Assembly: GCF_030406045.1 (NCBI RefSeq)
Contig: NZ_CP128988.1
Span: 1,461,438-1,525,437 of the forward strand
From: Thiohalobacter sp. IOR34
Lineage (GTDB): Bacteria; Pseudomonadota; Gammaproteobacteria; Thiohalobacterales; Thiohalobacteraceae
Length of the DNA: 64,000 nucleotides
Direction of reading: 5' to 3'
A program made the position numbers and the translations under genes. A model generated the notes under the pieces. That model did not search any database, had not been told where the DNA came from, and saw only the letters and a program-made list of their open reading frames with translations. Below are positions 47,060 through 57,843 of the stretch, one piece after another (within the stretch, counting starts at the first letter, position 1; each line of letters starts with the position of its first letter).

Positions 47060-49018
47060 ATGAAGATTTCCACCATCCTTGACCACATCGACAACGGTCA
47101 TATGGCGCTGCCGGAGTTTCAGCGGGGATATGTCTGGAACCGGGACCAGGTGCGGAGCCTGTTCGATTCCCTCTATCGGCGCCATCCCGTGGGTGGTTTG
47201 CTGGTCTGGGCCACGGAATCTAGGAGTGCGGCACACCGGGGCGACGGCCCGGTCGCCACCGGGGTAGTGAAGCTGCTGCTCGACGGCCAGCAGCGGATGA
47301 CTTCGCTCTATGGTGTCGTGCGCGGAATTCCGCCAAAGTTCTTCGATGGCAACACCCAGGCCTTCATTGGCTTGCGATTCCACCTAGAGGAAGAACAGTT
47401 TGCCTTTTACCAGCCCATCAAGATGAAGGACGATCCGCTGTGGATCGACGTGACCGAGCTGATGCGCAAGGGGTCTGCCGGGCTGGGTGATTTCATCGCT
47501 ACGCTGAGTGCGGATCCGGCACTAGCTCCGAGGATTGGTGAGTATGCCGGGCGCCTCAGCCAGTTGCTGGGCATTACCGAGATCGACCTGCATGTCGAGG
47601 AAATCACCGGTGAGGACAAGACGCTGGACGTAGTGGTGGACATCTTCAACCGTGTCAATAGTGGCGGCACCAAGCTTTCCAAGGGTGATCTGGCGCTGGC
47701 CAAAATTTGCGCCGATTGGCCGGACGCCCGGGATACCATGAAGGCGGAACTTCGCCGTTGGGCCAAGGCCGACTATCACTTCACCCTGGACTGGCTGTTA
47801 CGCTCCATGAACACGGTGCTGACGGGTGAGGCCAAGTTCCAACACCTGCACGACAAGACGGCGGAAGAGGTGCAGGAGGGCCTGAAGCGCGCCGTCAGGC
47901 ATGTTGATGCCTGCCTGAACCTGATCGCCAACCGGCTGGGTCTTGATCACGACCGGGTATTCTTCGGCCGCTTCGCCGTGCCGGTGATGGTGCGTTTCAT
48001 CGATCAACTGGGAGGCAAACTCGACGAAAAGACCCGTGACAAGCTTCTGTTTTGGTTCGTACAAGCCGGCATGTGGGGCCGGTTCTCCGGATCTACGGAA
48101 TCGATCATCGACCAGGACCTGGCTACTCTGGAGGGGTTGGAGGGAAACCGCCTGGACATGCTGCTCGAGCAGATGCGGTTGTGGCATGGCGGTAGCATGC
48201 GTGTCGAGCCCGCGCATTTCACTGGCTGGAGTCTCGGGGCCCGGTTCTACCCTGTGCTATACATGATTACTCGCATGGGAGAGGCCCGGGACTGGGGCAC
48301 CGGCTTGCCGCTCAAGGCCGACCTGCTTGGCAAGATGAGCCGCCTGGAGGTCCATCACATCTTTCCCAAAGCCCAGCTCTACAAGCGGGGTTTCAAACGG
48401 TCGGAAGTGAACGCCCTGGCCAACTACTGTTTCCTGACCAAGGACACCAATCTCGGCATCAGCGACCGGCTACCGGAGGAATACTTTCCTGAGATCGAGG
48501 CTGCACATCCAGGCGCCTTGGCCACCCAGTGGATCCCGATGGATCCGCAACTCTGGAAAATCCAGAACTACCGGGAATTCCTCGCTGCGCGCAAGGTATT
48601 ACTTGCCGAAGAAGTAAATCGCATACTTGATACGCTCCTGCATGGCGACAGGCGATGGCTAGAGGGCCAGGCACCCATCGAATCGCCGGTACCAGAGATC
48701 ATCGGCGGAATTGGAAGCGAGGAAGAGGAAGAACAGCTCGAGGCATTGAACAATTGGGTGGAGTCGCAAGGATTTCCCAGGGGCGAACTGGCCTACGATT
48801 TTGCCGATCCGGAAAGCGGGGAACAGAAGGCCGTCTTCGATCTGGCCTGGCCGAATGGTATCCAGGCGGAACTTACCGAACCTGTAGCCGTGCTGCTGAA
48901 CGAGGAAAAAGATGTCATCGCCCTGGCGAGTCAGGCCGGGTTCCGTTGCTTCACATCGGTCGGTAACTTCCAGGCCTATGTGAACCAGCAGGTAATGGGT
49001 GTTGCCGAGGGGGCTTGA
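47060..49018 (+). CDS. DUF262/HNH-type protein, putative GmrSD-like defence nuclease
   Basis: 652 residues. The N-terminal DUF262 (ParB/Srx-like) domain has LPEFQRGYVWNRDQV (18-32) and LLLDGQQRMTSLYG (about 71-84, DGQQR core). A middle helical part follows, then an HNH/DUF1524-like nuclease site with LEVHHIFPKAQLYKRG near 430 and conserved Asn in ALANYCFLTKDTNLG. An acidic C-terminal extension follows. The same domain pair occurs in type IV modification-dependent restriction enzymes and phosphorothioate-sensing SspE, so anti-phage function is likely but inferred. Lower GC and different codon choice than neighbours suggest acquisition. Confidence 0.8.
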   Translation: MKISTILDHIDNGHMALPEFQRGYVWNRDQVRSLFDSLYRRHPVGGLLVWATESRSAAHRGDGPVATGVVKLLLDGQQRMTSLYGVVRGIPPKFFDGNTQAFIGLRFHLEEEQFAFYQPIKMKDDPLWIDVTELMRKGSAGLGDFIATLSADPALAPRIGEYAGRLSQLLGITEIDLHVEEITGEDKTLDVVVDIFNRVNSGGTKLSKGDLALAKICADWPDARDTMKAELRRWAKADYHFTLDWLLRSMNTVLTGEAKFQHLHDKTAEEVQEGLKRAVRHVDACLNLIANRLGLDHDRVFFGRFAVPVMVRFIDQLGGKLDEKTRDKLLFWFVQAGMWGRFSGSTESIIDQDLATLEGLEGNRLDMLLEQMRLWHGGSMRVEPAHFTGWSLGARFYPVLYMITRMGEARDWGTGLPLKADLLGKMSRLEVHHIFPKAQLYKRGFKRSEVNALANYCFLTKDTNLGISDRLPEEYFPEIEAAHPGALATQWIPMDPQLWKIQNYREFLAARKVLLAEEVNRILDTLLHGDRRWLEGQAPIESPVPEIIGGIGSEEEEEQLEALNNWVESQGFPRGELAYDFADPESGEQKAVFDLAWPNGIQAELTEPVAVLLNEEKDVIALASQAGFRCFTSVGNFQAYVNQQVMGVAEGA

Positions 49019-49138
49019 TTGCTTTGCGAATCGCCCGACAAGGGAAGTCGCCTCCATGCGCACGCAACAGCTGTATGAGGCTTGTCGCACCGCGCAGGAT
49101 CCATGCACGCCTAATAGAGCGACGCCTTTTATTTAACA

Positions 49139-49276
49139 TAATATACATTATGCGAACCAACGTCGCCGCCGCTGGTGGAAGGCGCTGGCCGACCTGCCAC
49201 TGGTGGCCCTGGGCCTATGGATGCCGCCCCTGTGCCCGATACGCCCGGGGGACAAGGACTTCACGGGGGAATCATG
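49139..49276 (+). pseudogene. Possible 3' remnant of a lost gene
   Basis: A frame without a start codon reads RRRRWWKALADLPLVALGLW and on to a TGA at 49275-49277 that overlaps the ATG of the next small frame (ATGA). The amphipathic text and coupled overlap look like the tail of a real gene whose front is missing, but the stretch is short. I do not recognise it. Confidence 0.25.
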
Positions 49277-49456
49277 ACGTTTCGGGAACTTTCGCCGGCA
49301 GAATTCCGCCAGGCGCTCTACCGCATTCACCACACGACACGCTGCACCACGCTGCGCCGCTGGCTACACGGCCGCGCACGCATCCCCTGTAAAGTCATAG
49401 CCGTTAGCTATGGCTTGAGGAGGATCACCCAGGATGCGCAGCCAGAGTCGGCCTGA
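49274..49456 (+). pseudogene. Possible small ORF whose 3' end is replaced by MITE copy F
   Basis: ATG at 49274 after CACGGGGGAATC opens a frame MTFRELSPAEFRQALYRIHH and continues for about 47 residues of plausible coding text. It then runs into repeat sequence (LRRITQDAQPESA), the same as in other MITE copies. It looks like a truncated gene or a chimera ended by the element. Unknown family. Confidence 0.3.
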
Positions 49457-49557
49457 CATCGAATAGGCACAAACCGTAATAGGGCCCGTAACAGGGCACA
49501 ATTGCTCGCACCGGGGATGAATTACGCTTTCAAGGCCGCCTTCGTGCAATAGGCGGG
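49392..49557. mobile_element. MITE copy F, right part
   Basis: Right terminal repeat CCTTCGTGCAATAGGCGGG (49539-49557) followed by TTAG (49558-49561). Internal marks shared with copies G and H are CATAGCCGTTAGCTATG (about 49398), ATCGAATAGGCACAAACCGTAA and ATTGCTCGCA. No left terminal repeat is found, so the element is truncated. The TTAG is read on the minus strand as the stop of the next gene. Confidence 0.8.
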
Positions 49558-50004
49558 TTAGTGGATTTCTCGATCGTCCTGCGATTCCTGCGGCTCCGGT
49601 GTCTGTTTGATCACCAGATCCAGAACCGCCGGCTGGTCGCTGCCCAGGATCGGAAATTCGGCCGCGAGCAGCGATTCTTCGGCATGCGGGCTTTCCATGA
49701 CCTCCACCCGAAGCAGATAGGGGATATCCGGTCGTATTCTGTTGCCCGGATAGCTCAACGAAAAACTGAACGGCTGTTCACGAATCGGCAGAAAACCACT
49801 GTCCGCCAGCTCGACGCCATCCTCGTCCATGATCCGTAGCCGGACGTAGAGGCCGCTGGCCTCGCGCTGATTCAGGTAGACCCTCAGCCGGCCGTTGACG
49901 GCCTGCGCGGCGGGGTCACCCGCCCCGCCCGGCTGATGGCAGGCCGCCGTGAGCAGCAGCATGGCATAGAGGCCGAGTTCGCTCAGGCGACGCAAAGCGT
50001 TCAC
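49558..50004 (-). CDS. Putative lipoprotein, YbaY-like beta-rich domain possible
   Basis: 148 residues from a GTG start. The signal region ends in the lipobox LLTAAC (Cys22), so it is probably a lipoprotein. The mature part (RLRVYLNQREASGLYVRLRI, PYLLRVEVMESP) is beta-strand-like, and a C-terminal EPQESQDDREIH tail is charged. No confident family. The stop (TAA on the minus strand) is the TTA at 49558-49560, within the TTAG bordering MITE copy F. Confidence 0.6.
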   Translation of the reverse strand: MNALRRLSELGLYAMLLLTAACHQPGGAGDPAAQAVNGRLRVYLNQREASGLYVRLRIMDEDGVELADSGFLPIREQPFSFSLSYPGNRIRPDIPYLLRVEVMESPHAEESLLAAEFPILGSDQPAVLDLVIKQTPEPQESQDDREIH

Positions 50005-50032
50005 ACGAGGATTCCCGAAGGCTGAAAACGAA

Positions 50033-50054
50033 GATTCCCGCCGCAGCGGGAATC
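50033..50054. terminator. Hairpin GATTCCCGC/GCGGGAATC
   Basis: A perfect 9-bp stem (50033-50041 and 50046-50054) with a CGCA loop, downstream of the metalloprotease gene on the minus strand. It is not followed by a clear T-run, so it may also be a small repeat. Confidence 0.45.
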
Positions 50055-50086
50055 CTCGTCGACGGACCAGAACTCGGCATTGCCCA

Positions 50087-50995
50087 TCAGGCGCGTCTTC
50101 TGGCGATGGCCAGCAAGCCGATCATCCCCGAGCCGAACAGCCAGACGGCGGCCGGCACCGGCACCACGGTGGTCTCCCAGCCGATATCGCTCAGGGCCGC
50201 AACATCGAGATCGGTGAAGCGCTTGCGCGAACCCACCAGCAGGGTGGGATCCATGGCCGCTTCCTGGGCGAGACCGTCGACCATGCCCTGGGTTCCCTCC
50301 GCCCAGTGCCCCGAGTCCTCGAGCGGCACGTTGCCACCGTACACAGCCGTCGCCGCCGGGCCGGTGAAGTCGGAACCGACGATCAGGTTGTCCCAGGAAT
50401 CGGCCGTGCCGATGCCGAACAGATGCCCCAGCTCGTGCAGGGCCACGGAGTAGAAATCGTTGCCCGAGAAGGATTCCAGGGTGCTGGGATCGGTATCGAA
50501 ATACCAGCTGGTATCGGTATTGAAGGTGATGGCACCACCCCAGGGGGCAAAATCGGTGGCGCTCGCCCCCAGGGTATCGCCCTGCTCCCCGCGGGTCACT
50601 GCGTTGTCGACGAAGGACGTGGTACCGGAGACTGCGAAGCCGCCGGGGCCACCGATACCCAGCGTGCCGCTGCCCAGCGAGCGGCCGCCTGCAAACACCG
50701 TGAGGGTATCGGCTGCCACGCTGAAATTGGGCAGGGTGACCAGCGTCCCCGTCGCCGGATCATTGAATTTTGCCTGGAAGTCGTTGCCGCCACCGGAGGC
50801 GATCGCCGTCAGGTCGTCCTGGATGATGCCTTCGAAGAAGCTGCCCGCCGCCTGCAGGACCGATTTGCTGGTCGGGTCACTGAAGAAATTGTTCGTGTCG
50901 TAGCTGAAGTCGAAATTGATACTGATGGCAGCCGCCTGCTGGGTAGCAGCGCCCATCAACCCTGCCAGCAGCAGTCCGGAAAGTCCCTTGTTCAT
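50087..50995 (-). CDS. VPLPA-CTERM metallopeptidase
   Basis: 302 residues: a signal peptide (NKGLSGLLLAGLMGAATQQAAA), a body with HELGHLFGIGTADSWDN near 190, and a C-terminal sorting signal (VPVPAAVWLFGSGM, hydrophobic, then ARRRA) of the VPLPA-CTERM type handled by an exosortase. The zinc motif is HExxHxxG; the third ligand expected three residues on is Thr rather than His, though Asp of ADSWD could serve. AGGAG precedes the ATG. Probably exported and surface processed. No exosortase is in the window. Confidence 0.78.
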   Translation of the reverse strand: MNKGLSGLLLAGLMGAATQQAAAISINFDFSYDTNNFFSDPTSKSVLQAAGSFFEGIIQDDLTAIASGGGNDFQAKFNDPATGTLVTLPNFSVAADTLTVFAGGRSLGSGTLGIGGPGGFAVSGTTSFVDNAVTRGEQGDTLGASATDFAPWGGAITFNTDTSWYFDTDPSTLESFSGNDFYSVALHELGHLFGIGTADSWDNLIVGSDFTGPAATAVYGGNVPLEDSGHWAEGTQGMVDGLAQEAAMDPTLLVGSRKRFTDLDVAALSDIGWETTVVPVPAAVWLFGSGMIGLLAIARRRA

Positions 50996-51118
50996 GTTTT
51001 TTCTCCTGTCGGACGTTCATCATATTTCGCTAAAGTACCCGAATCCGCCTGACCGCTCAACGCCCCTGCCCATCTTCCCCAAGCGGCAACTCCACGTCTC
51101 TCCCCCAGGCCGGAGGGT

Positions 51119-51180
51119 TTCCATATTTTATATTCAACATTAGTTAATTAGAGATGATACTTAATGCATTTTCCTTGAAA
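51119..51180. promoter_or_regulatory. AT-rich divergent promoter region of the VPLPA-CTERM pair
   Basis: The strongly AT-rich stretch (TATTTTATATTCAACATTAGTTAATTAGAG and onward) is unlike the surrounding GC-rich DNA. It lies between the two divergent VPLPA-CTERM genes and is the best candidate for their promoters. No unambiguous -35/-10 pair was selected. Confidence 0.4.
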
Positions 51181-51324
51181 GCGAGGCTGGGGGGATGCCT
51201 GGGCAAGGCCTGTCAGGTTTTGTCATCGCCGGCAGACTCGGTATCATTGGGCCATCTGTCGCAGGAATGGCAGACCACAACAAGAAGCACGAGATGCACA
51301 TTGCATCATCAAGACACATGGAAA

Positions 51325-51366
51325 CAGGAGGAGTAGCCATGAATCACCTGGGTCGAATCCTGCTAG
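51325..51366 (+). pseudogene. Stranded original ribosome site and first codons of the interrupted VPLPA-CTERM gene
   Basis: AGGAGG (51327-51332) and ATG at 51339 begin MNHLGRILLA and reach CTAG (51363-51366), the left border of MITE copy G. Joined across one CTAG to 51615 the frame continues LAGLITAG...ASA into the downstream gene without a shift, making a textbook signal peptide. As it stands the frame runs into the element and stops at 51507-51509. Confidence 0.8.
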
Positions 51367-51610
51367 CCCGCATATTGCACGAAGGATTCGAGTTTCAGGG
51401 CAAATCTGGCCAAGCAGTTTGTTCGATCGCCCGCCGAAGCATAGCCGTAGCTATGGTTCAAGGGGGATCGGGCGAAATGCGACGCCAGATTTGGTCTGAA
51501 CTCGAATAGGCACAAACTGTAACAGGGCACAATCGCTCGCAGAAGGAATTACTACCTTGATAAATAACGGAAAAATTACGCAGCAAGGCCGCCTTCGTGC
51601 AATATGCGGG
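51367..51610. mobile_element. MITE copy G, complete, inserted in a signal-peptide coding region
   Basis: Terminal repeats CCCGCATATTGCACGAAGG (51367-51385) and its inverse (51592-51610), flanked by exact CTAG duplications (51363-51366, 51611-51614). The interior is a long imperfect inverted repeat with tip CATAGCCGTAGCTATG (51440-51455), followed by CGAATAGGCACAAACTGTAA and a TTGATAAATAACGG segment also found in copy H. No transposase. Confidence 0.95.
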
Positions 51611-52369
51611 CTAGCCGGCCTGATCACGGCGGGCGCGACAGGTACCGCCAGCGCGGACATCATCAATTTCAGCTTCACGGGCCGGCTGACCATCTTCGTA
51701 GCCAATAGCTCCACCGATATCACAAGCTATTCCATCATCTCCGGCAGTGACACGAGCCTCGATCCCTATGGCTACCAGACGCCCATTGCCGCCAACCTCA
51801 CCGTGGACACCACCAACGGCTCGGGCTTCAGCGACCTGACGTTCTCGTTCAACTTCTGGGATCAGCCGGTCACCATCCACGACATCAATCTGTCCTTCTC
51901 CGGAAACAGCATGATCAGCGGCAACATGCTGGCCGACTGGAATGGCACCATCGACAATCCGATCAGCATCCTCTGGGACGCCACTGGCCTGTTCAACGCC
52001 ATCGACTATGGCCTGCAGGCCGGTGACAAGATCAGTGGTACCAGGCTCTACCGTGACTTCGACGGCGACGGTGTGGCAGAGAGCTTCCTTGTGGATGTGA
52101 ACAGCGCCCTCCCCTGGTCGGATGCCTGGACTTCTCCCGAAAACTACCAGCTGAATCAGGGTCCGGCCCCCATCGCCACCGCCCCAGGCGTCTTCGGCAT
52201 CACCGATGGCCCCTTCACCGGTCTGCAGCTGCATCTCGACATCGGCAGCGGCAACAGCCTCTACGTGCAATCGGTGCAGACCGTGGTCCCGCTGCCGGCC
52301 GCCATCTGGCTGTTCGGCTCGGGCCTCGCCGGTCTTGCCGGCATGTCGCTGCGCAGAAAGCTTGCCTGA
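51557..52369 (+). CDS. VPLPA-CTERM sorting-domain protein, 5' end replaced by a MITE
   Basis: Frame of 270 codons from a TTG inside MITE copy G. The first 19 residues (MINNGKITQQGRLRAICGL) are element- and target-site-encoded, and native sequence starts at AGLITAG...ASA, the rest of the signal peptide. The mature protein (about 230 residues, beta-rich, Asp/Asn/Ser-rich) ends in VPLPAAIWLFGSGLAGLAG plus RRK, a VPLPA-CTERM exosortase signal. The native start is probably 51339. Whether the TTG is used is unknown; AAGGAATT is a weak ribosome site. Function unknown. Confidence 0.75.
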   Translation: MINNGKITQQGRLRAICGLAGLITAGATGTASADIINFSFTGRLTIFVANSSTDITSYSIISGSDTSLDPYGYQTPIAANLTVDTTNGSGFSDLTFSFNFWDQPVTIHDINLSFSGNSMISGNMLADWNGTIDNPISILWDATGLFNAIDYGLQAGDKISGTRLYRDFDGDGVAESFLVDVNSALPWSDAWTSPENYQLNQGPAPIATAPGVFGITDGPFTGLQLHLDIGSGNSLYVQSVQTVVPLPAAIWLFGSGLAGLAGMSLRRKLA

Positions 52370-52378
52370 CAAGCCGGC

Positions 52379-52419
52379 GGGCACGCCCCTTCATCAGCTG
52401 TGACACATGGGGCGTGCCC
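52379..52419. terminator. Bidirectional terminator-like hairpin
   Basis: GGGCACGCCCC (52379-52389) pairs perfectly with GGGGCGTGCCC (52409-52419) across a 19-base loop, between the convergent VPLPA-CTERM and cfa-like genes. No T-run. Confidence 0.55.
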
Positions 52420-52433
52420 TACCCTGAATCGGG

Positions 52434-53765
52434 TCAGGAGAGCGGGTCGGACAACACCAGATCGTCCCGCCGCAGGGGCGTCGCCAGTGGCTGGCAGTGC
52501 TGGCCAGCGAGCACCTGATAGACGTTGATGCTGCCCTCCTCGAAATAATAGGCGGAACCCGCCATGTACAGGCGCCAGATGCGATAGATACGCTCTCCGC
52601 AGGCGCGCACCGCCGCCTCACGCCGTTCGCTCAAAGCCCGTACCCAGTGGCGCAGGGTCAGGGCATAGTGGCGGCGCAGGCTCTCCACATCGAGCAGTTC
52701 GAAACCCGCCTCCTCCATCGCCGTGCAGACGTGGCTGATGCGCGTCAGCTCACCATCGGGAAAGACGTACTGGTTGACGAACCGGGTCAGCGGGGTGTCC
52801 AGCCAGCCGCTGTCATTGGTGATGCCGTGATTGAGGAACAGTCCCCCCGGCCGCAGCACGCGGTACACGGTGCTGAAGTACTCCGGCAGGTTGCTGACCC
52901 CGACATGCTCGAACATGCCGACGCTGACCACCCGGTCATAGCGTGCCTCCTGTGGCAGCTCCCGGTAGTCGAGCAGTTCCACCTGCACCCGGCCCTCCAG
53001 GCCCTCGGCGCGGATGCGTTCGCGCGCATGCTGGTACTGCTGTTCACTCAGGGTGATGCCATGGGCCTGCACCCCGTAGTGACGGGCCGCCCGGAGCAGC
53101 AGTGCCCCCCAGCCGCAGCCGATGTCGAGCAGTTTCTGGCCCGGCTGCAGACGCAGCTTGCGGCAGATGTAGTCGAGCTTGTCGCGCTGCGCCTCGGCCA
53201 GCGACTGTTCCGGGTGCCGGAAGTAGGCGCAGGAATAGACCATCTCCGGGTCCAGCCACAGTCGGTAGAAGTCATTGCCGACATCATAGTGATGGGCGAT
53301 GCTGTCGCGGCTGTTCTGCCGTGCCCGGCGCAACGCCCGCCGCCGGCGCCGGGCTGAGCGTTCGCGTCGTGCCGGCAGTTGCCAGGCCTTGTGCCACAGG
53401 CTGATGCGTGTCTCCAGATCCAGCTGCAATCGTTCCAGGTAGGGGGCAAGGCCGAACAGCGACTCCATGTTGCCCTCCACATCCACTTCGCCAGCCAGGT
53501 AGGCCTCACCCAGGCGGACCAGATCACGGTGGATGATCAGTTCACGTAGCGGCTGCGGTCGGTTGAATACCAGGGTGCAGTCGCATCCGCCCCCCCCGCT
53601 GACCAGACTGCCGTCCCAGAGCCGGACTGCCACCGGTCCGGGATAGTCGGCCAGCAGGGTGCCCACGATCTCGCGCCCAAGGTGCCCTGTGCGCTCAGCC
53701 CCCGCCGGGCGCTTCTGCTGCGGAGCCGTGTTTTGCCAGGTCTGCCGTTTCCGTACCTGTGTCAT
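52434..53765 (-). CDS. cfa: Cyclopropane-fatty-acyl-phospholipid synthase family methyltransferase
   Basis: 443 residues. An N-terminal lipid-binding domain is followed by a SAM-binding core with LLDIGCGWGALLLRAA (about 205-220), ITLSEQQYQHA, and VGMFEHVGVSNLPEYF. YDVGNDFYRLWLDPEMVYSCAYF is diagnostic of the Cfa/CmaS family. It would methylenate unsaturated acyl chains of membrane phospholipids. Slightly longer than Escherichia coli Cfa. Confidence 0.9.
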   Translation of the reverse strand: MTQVRKRQTWQNTAPQQKRPAGAERTGHLGREIVGTLLADYPGPVAVRLWDGSLVSGGGGCDCTLVFNRPQPLRELIIHRDLVRLGEAYLAGEVDVEGNMESLFGLAPYLERLQLDLETRISLWHKAWQLPARRERSARRRRRALRRARQNSRDSIAHHYDVGNDFYRLWLDPEMVYSCAYFRHPEQSLAEAQRDKLDYICRKLRLQPGQKLLDIGCGWGALLLRAARHYGVQAHGITLSEQQYQHARERIRAEGLEGRVQVELLDYRELPQEARYDRVVSVGMFEHVGVSNLPEYFSTVYRVLRPGGLFLNHGITNDSGWLDTPLTRFVNQYVFPDGELTRISHVCTAMEEAGFELLDVESLRRHYALTLRHWVRALSERREAAVRACGERIYRIWRLYMAGSAYYFEEGSINVYQVLAGQHCQPLATPLRRDDLVLSDPLS

Positions 53766-53838
53766 GACGCCCCCAGTGGTTATCCTGTTTGCTGTCTGGC
53801 CTGTTCAATGTATAGACCATGAATCGTCTGCCGTCCCC

Positions 53839-54606
53839 TTACCAGGGTGGTGCCTGCGGTGCGGTGCACTTCTGCATCACCATCTCCCGCAGGGTGGCCT
53901 CCTCCGCCAGGAACAGCTCCACCGCCCGGGGATCGAACTGCCGGCCTGCCTGACGCCGGATCTCGTCCCGGGCCGTATCGAAGGGCATGCCCCGGCGATA
54001 GGGGCGATCCGAGGTGATGGCATCCAGGGTGTCGATCAGGGCAAACAGCCGTGCCCCCCAGGGGATGGCCTCTCCGGCCAGGCCGGCGGGATAGCCGCTG
54101 CCGTCGAAGCGTTCCTCGTGATGCAGCACGATTGCCGCTGCCTCCCTCATGAAGGGCACCCCGGCAAGGATGTCATGGCCGCGTTGCGGATGGCTGCGCA
54201 TCACCGCCCACTCCGCCTCGCTCAGCGGGCCGGCCTTGAGCAGGATGGCATCCGGAATGGCGATCTTGCCAATGTCGTGAAGCAGCGCGCCCCAGTAGAC
54301 CTGGCGCAGCCAGCCCTCGTCGTCGGAGACCTGCCTGGCGAGGACCTGGGTATGGCAGGCGACCCGCTTGGAGTGCATGCCGGTCTCGTGCTCGCGGGCA
54401 TCCAGCGCCGCCACCAGACTCTCGGCCAGGGCCAGATAGGCCTGGTCGCGTTCCTCCTGCCCCTGCTGCTGGGCCAGCCGCCCCAGGTAGCAGCCCTCGC
54501 AGCAGAAACGCTCCTCACCCAGGGCATAGGGCGAGTCCAGGGAAACCGGCCGGCCACACCAGCCGCAACGCGCGTTGTTGTTCCCCTGGCCGCGACCGGC
54601 ATCCAT
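53839..54606 (-). CDS. HD-GYP phosphodiesterase-like protein with N-terminal zinc finger
   Basis: 255 residues. The first 40 hold a CxxC plus FCCEGC cluster (Cys14, Cys17, Cys35, Cys36, Cys39), a probable treble-clef zinc site like those of metal-related proteins. The rest is an HD-GYP domain with ALLHDIGKIAIPD, HPQRGHDIL and HHEERFDGSGYP, the motifs for c-di-GMP hydrolysis. No receiver domain. It starts 4 bases after copA on the minus strand and so is probably cotranscribed with it. Confidence 0.85.
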   Translation of the reverse strand: MDAGRGQGNNNARCGWCGRPVSLDSPYALGEERFCCEGCYLGRLAQQQGQEERDQAYLALAESLVAALDAREHETGMHSKRVACHTQVLARQVSDDEGWLRQVYWGALLHDIGKIAIPDAILLKAGPLSEAEWAVMRSHPQRGHDILAGVPFMREAAAIVLHHEERFDGSGYPAGLAGEAIPWGARLFALIDTLDAITSDRPYRRGMPFDTARDEIRRQAGRQFDPRAVELFLAEEATLREMVMQKCTAPQAPPW

Positions 54607-54610
54607 GGCG

Positions 54611-57202
<2,592 letters not shown>

Positions 57203-57259
57203 GCTGACTCTCCTCTTTTTGTTGTCCGGCCACGTATTGCCTGTGGAAGCTACGCCTAG

Positions 57260-57504
57260 CCCGCCTATTGCACGAAGGATTCGACTTTCAGGGCGAATCT
57301 GGCCAAGCAGTTTGTTCGATCGCCCGTAGAAGCATAGCCGTCGCTATGGTTCAAGGGCGATCGGGCAAAATGCGCCGCCAGATTTGGTCTGAACCCGAAT
57401 AGGCACAAACTGTAACAGGGCACAATTGCTCGCATAGCTGATCACCACCTTGATAAATACCGGAAAAATTACGCATCCAAGGCCGCCTTCGTGCAATATG
57501 CGGG
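57260..57504. mobile_element. MITE copy H, complete, between the PII-like gene and copA
   Basis: Left repeat CCCGCCTATTGCACGAAGG (57260-57278) and right repeat CCTTCGTGCAATATGCGGG (57486-57504), flanked by exact CTAG copies (57256-57259 and 57505-57508). The interior is nearly identical to copy G, including CATAGCCGTCGCTATG and the TTGATAAATACCGG segment. The right CTAG supplies the PII-like gene's stop on the minus strand. It may affect read-through into copA. Confidence 0.93.
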
Positions 57505-57831
57505 CTAGCCCGGCTCCGGCATGCCCGCTGCCTTGCTGCGAATCCGGTAGAGCTGGGTCACTGGCAGAATGGCCACGATGCCGTCACCCTCCTCGCCGGT
57601 ATGCGCCGCCTCCATGATGGCCCGGGCCAGCACCTCGGCCTGCCCGGCGCCGGTGAATACCTCCACCCGGGCATGGGTGACCAGCCAGTCCTTGTTGAAG
57701 AAATCCTTCCATTCACCGCAGCCCTTGACCTGGGTCACCGTCATGCCCTGGGCCCCGGCTTCGATCAGGCTCTTTTCCACGGCTTCCATACGGTCTAGCC
57801 GCACGATCGCCGTCACTTTGCTGTAACTCAC
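57505..57831 (-). CDS. PII-like signalling protein with altered T-loop
   Basis: 108 residues, GTG start after AAGGAG. The GlnB fold pattern is visible: VTAIVRLDRMEAVEKSLIEAGAQGMTVTQVKG, then AAHTGEEGDGIVAILPVTQLYRIRS. The T-loop is shortened (CGEWKDFFNKDW) and lacks the uridylylated Tyr of GlnB/GlnK. Neighbouring copA, a small membrane protein and a downstream RND pump suggest the PII-like branch found near heavy-metal transporters rather than nitrogen control. The ligand is unknown. The stop codon lies in the CTAG of MITE copy H. Confidence 0.82.
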   Translation of the reverse strand: MSYSKVTAIVRLDRMEAVEKSLIEAGAQGMTVTQVKGCGEWKDFFNKDWLVTHARVEVFTGAGQAEVLARAIMEAAHTGEEGDGIVAILPVTQLYRIRSKAAGMPEPG

Positions 57832-57843
57832 GCACCTTGCTCC

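Noticed and set aside
46814-47383. Upstream extension of oxyR to 504 codons
   Set aside because: The extra part has no similarity to LysR proteins and overlaps the divergent DUF262 gene; the conserved helix-turn-helix starts at 46813.
51195-51509. 104-codon frame running through the left part of MITE copy G
   Set aside because: It contains the stranded first codons of the interrupted gene and then repeat sequence; best read as a broken 5' end, not a gene.
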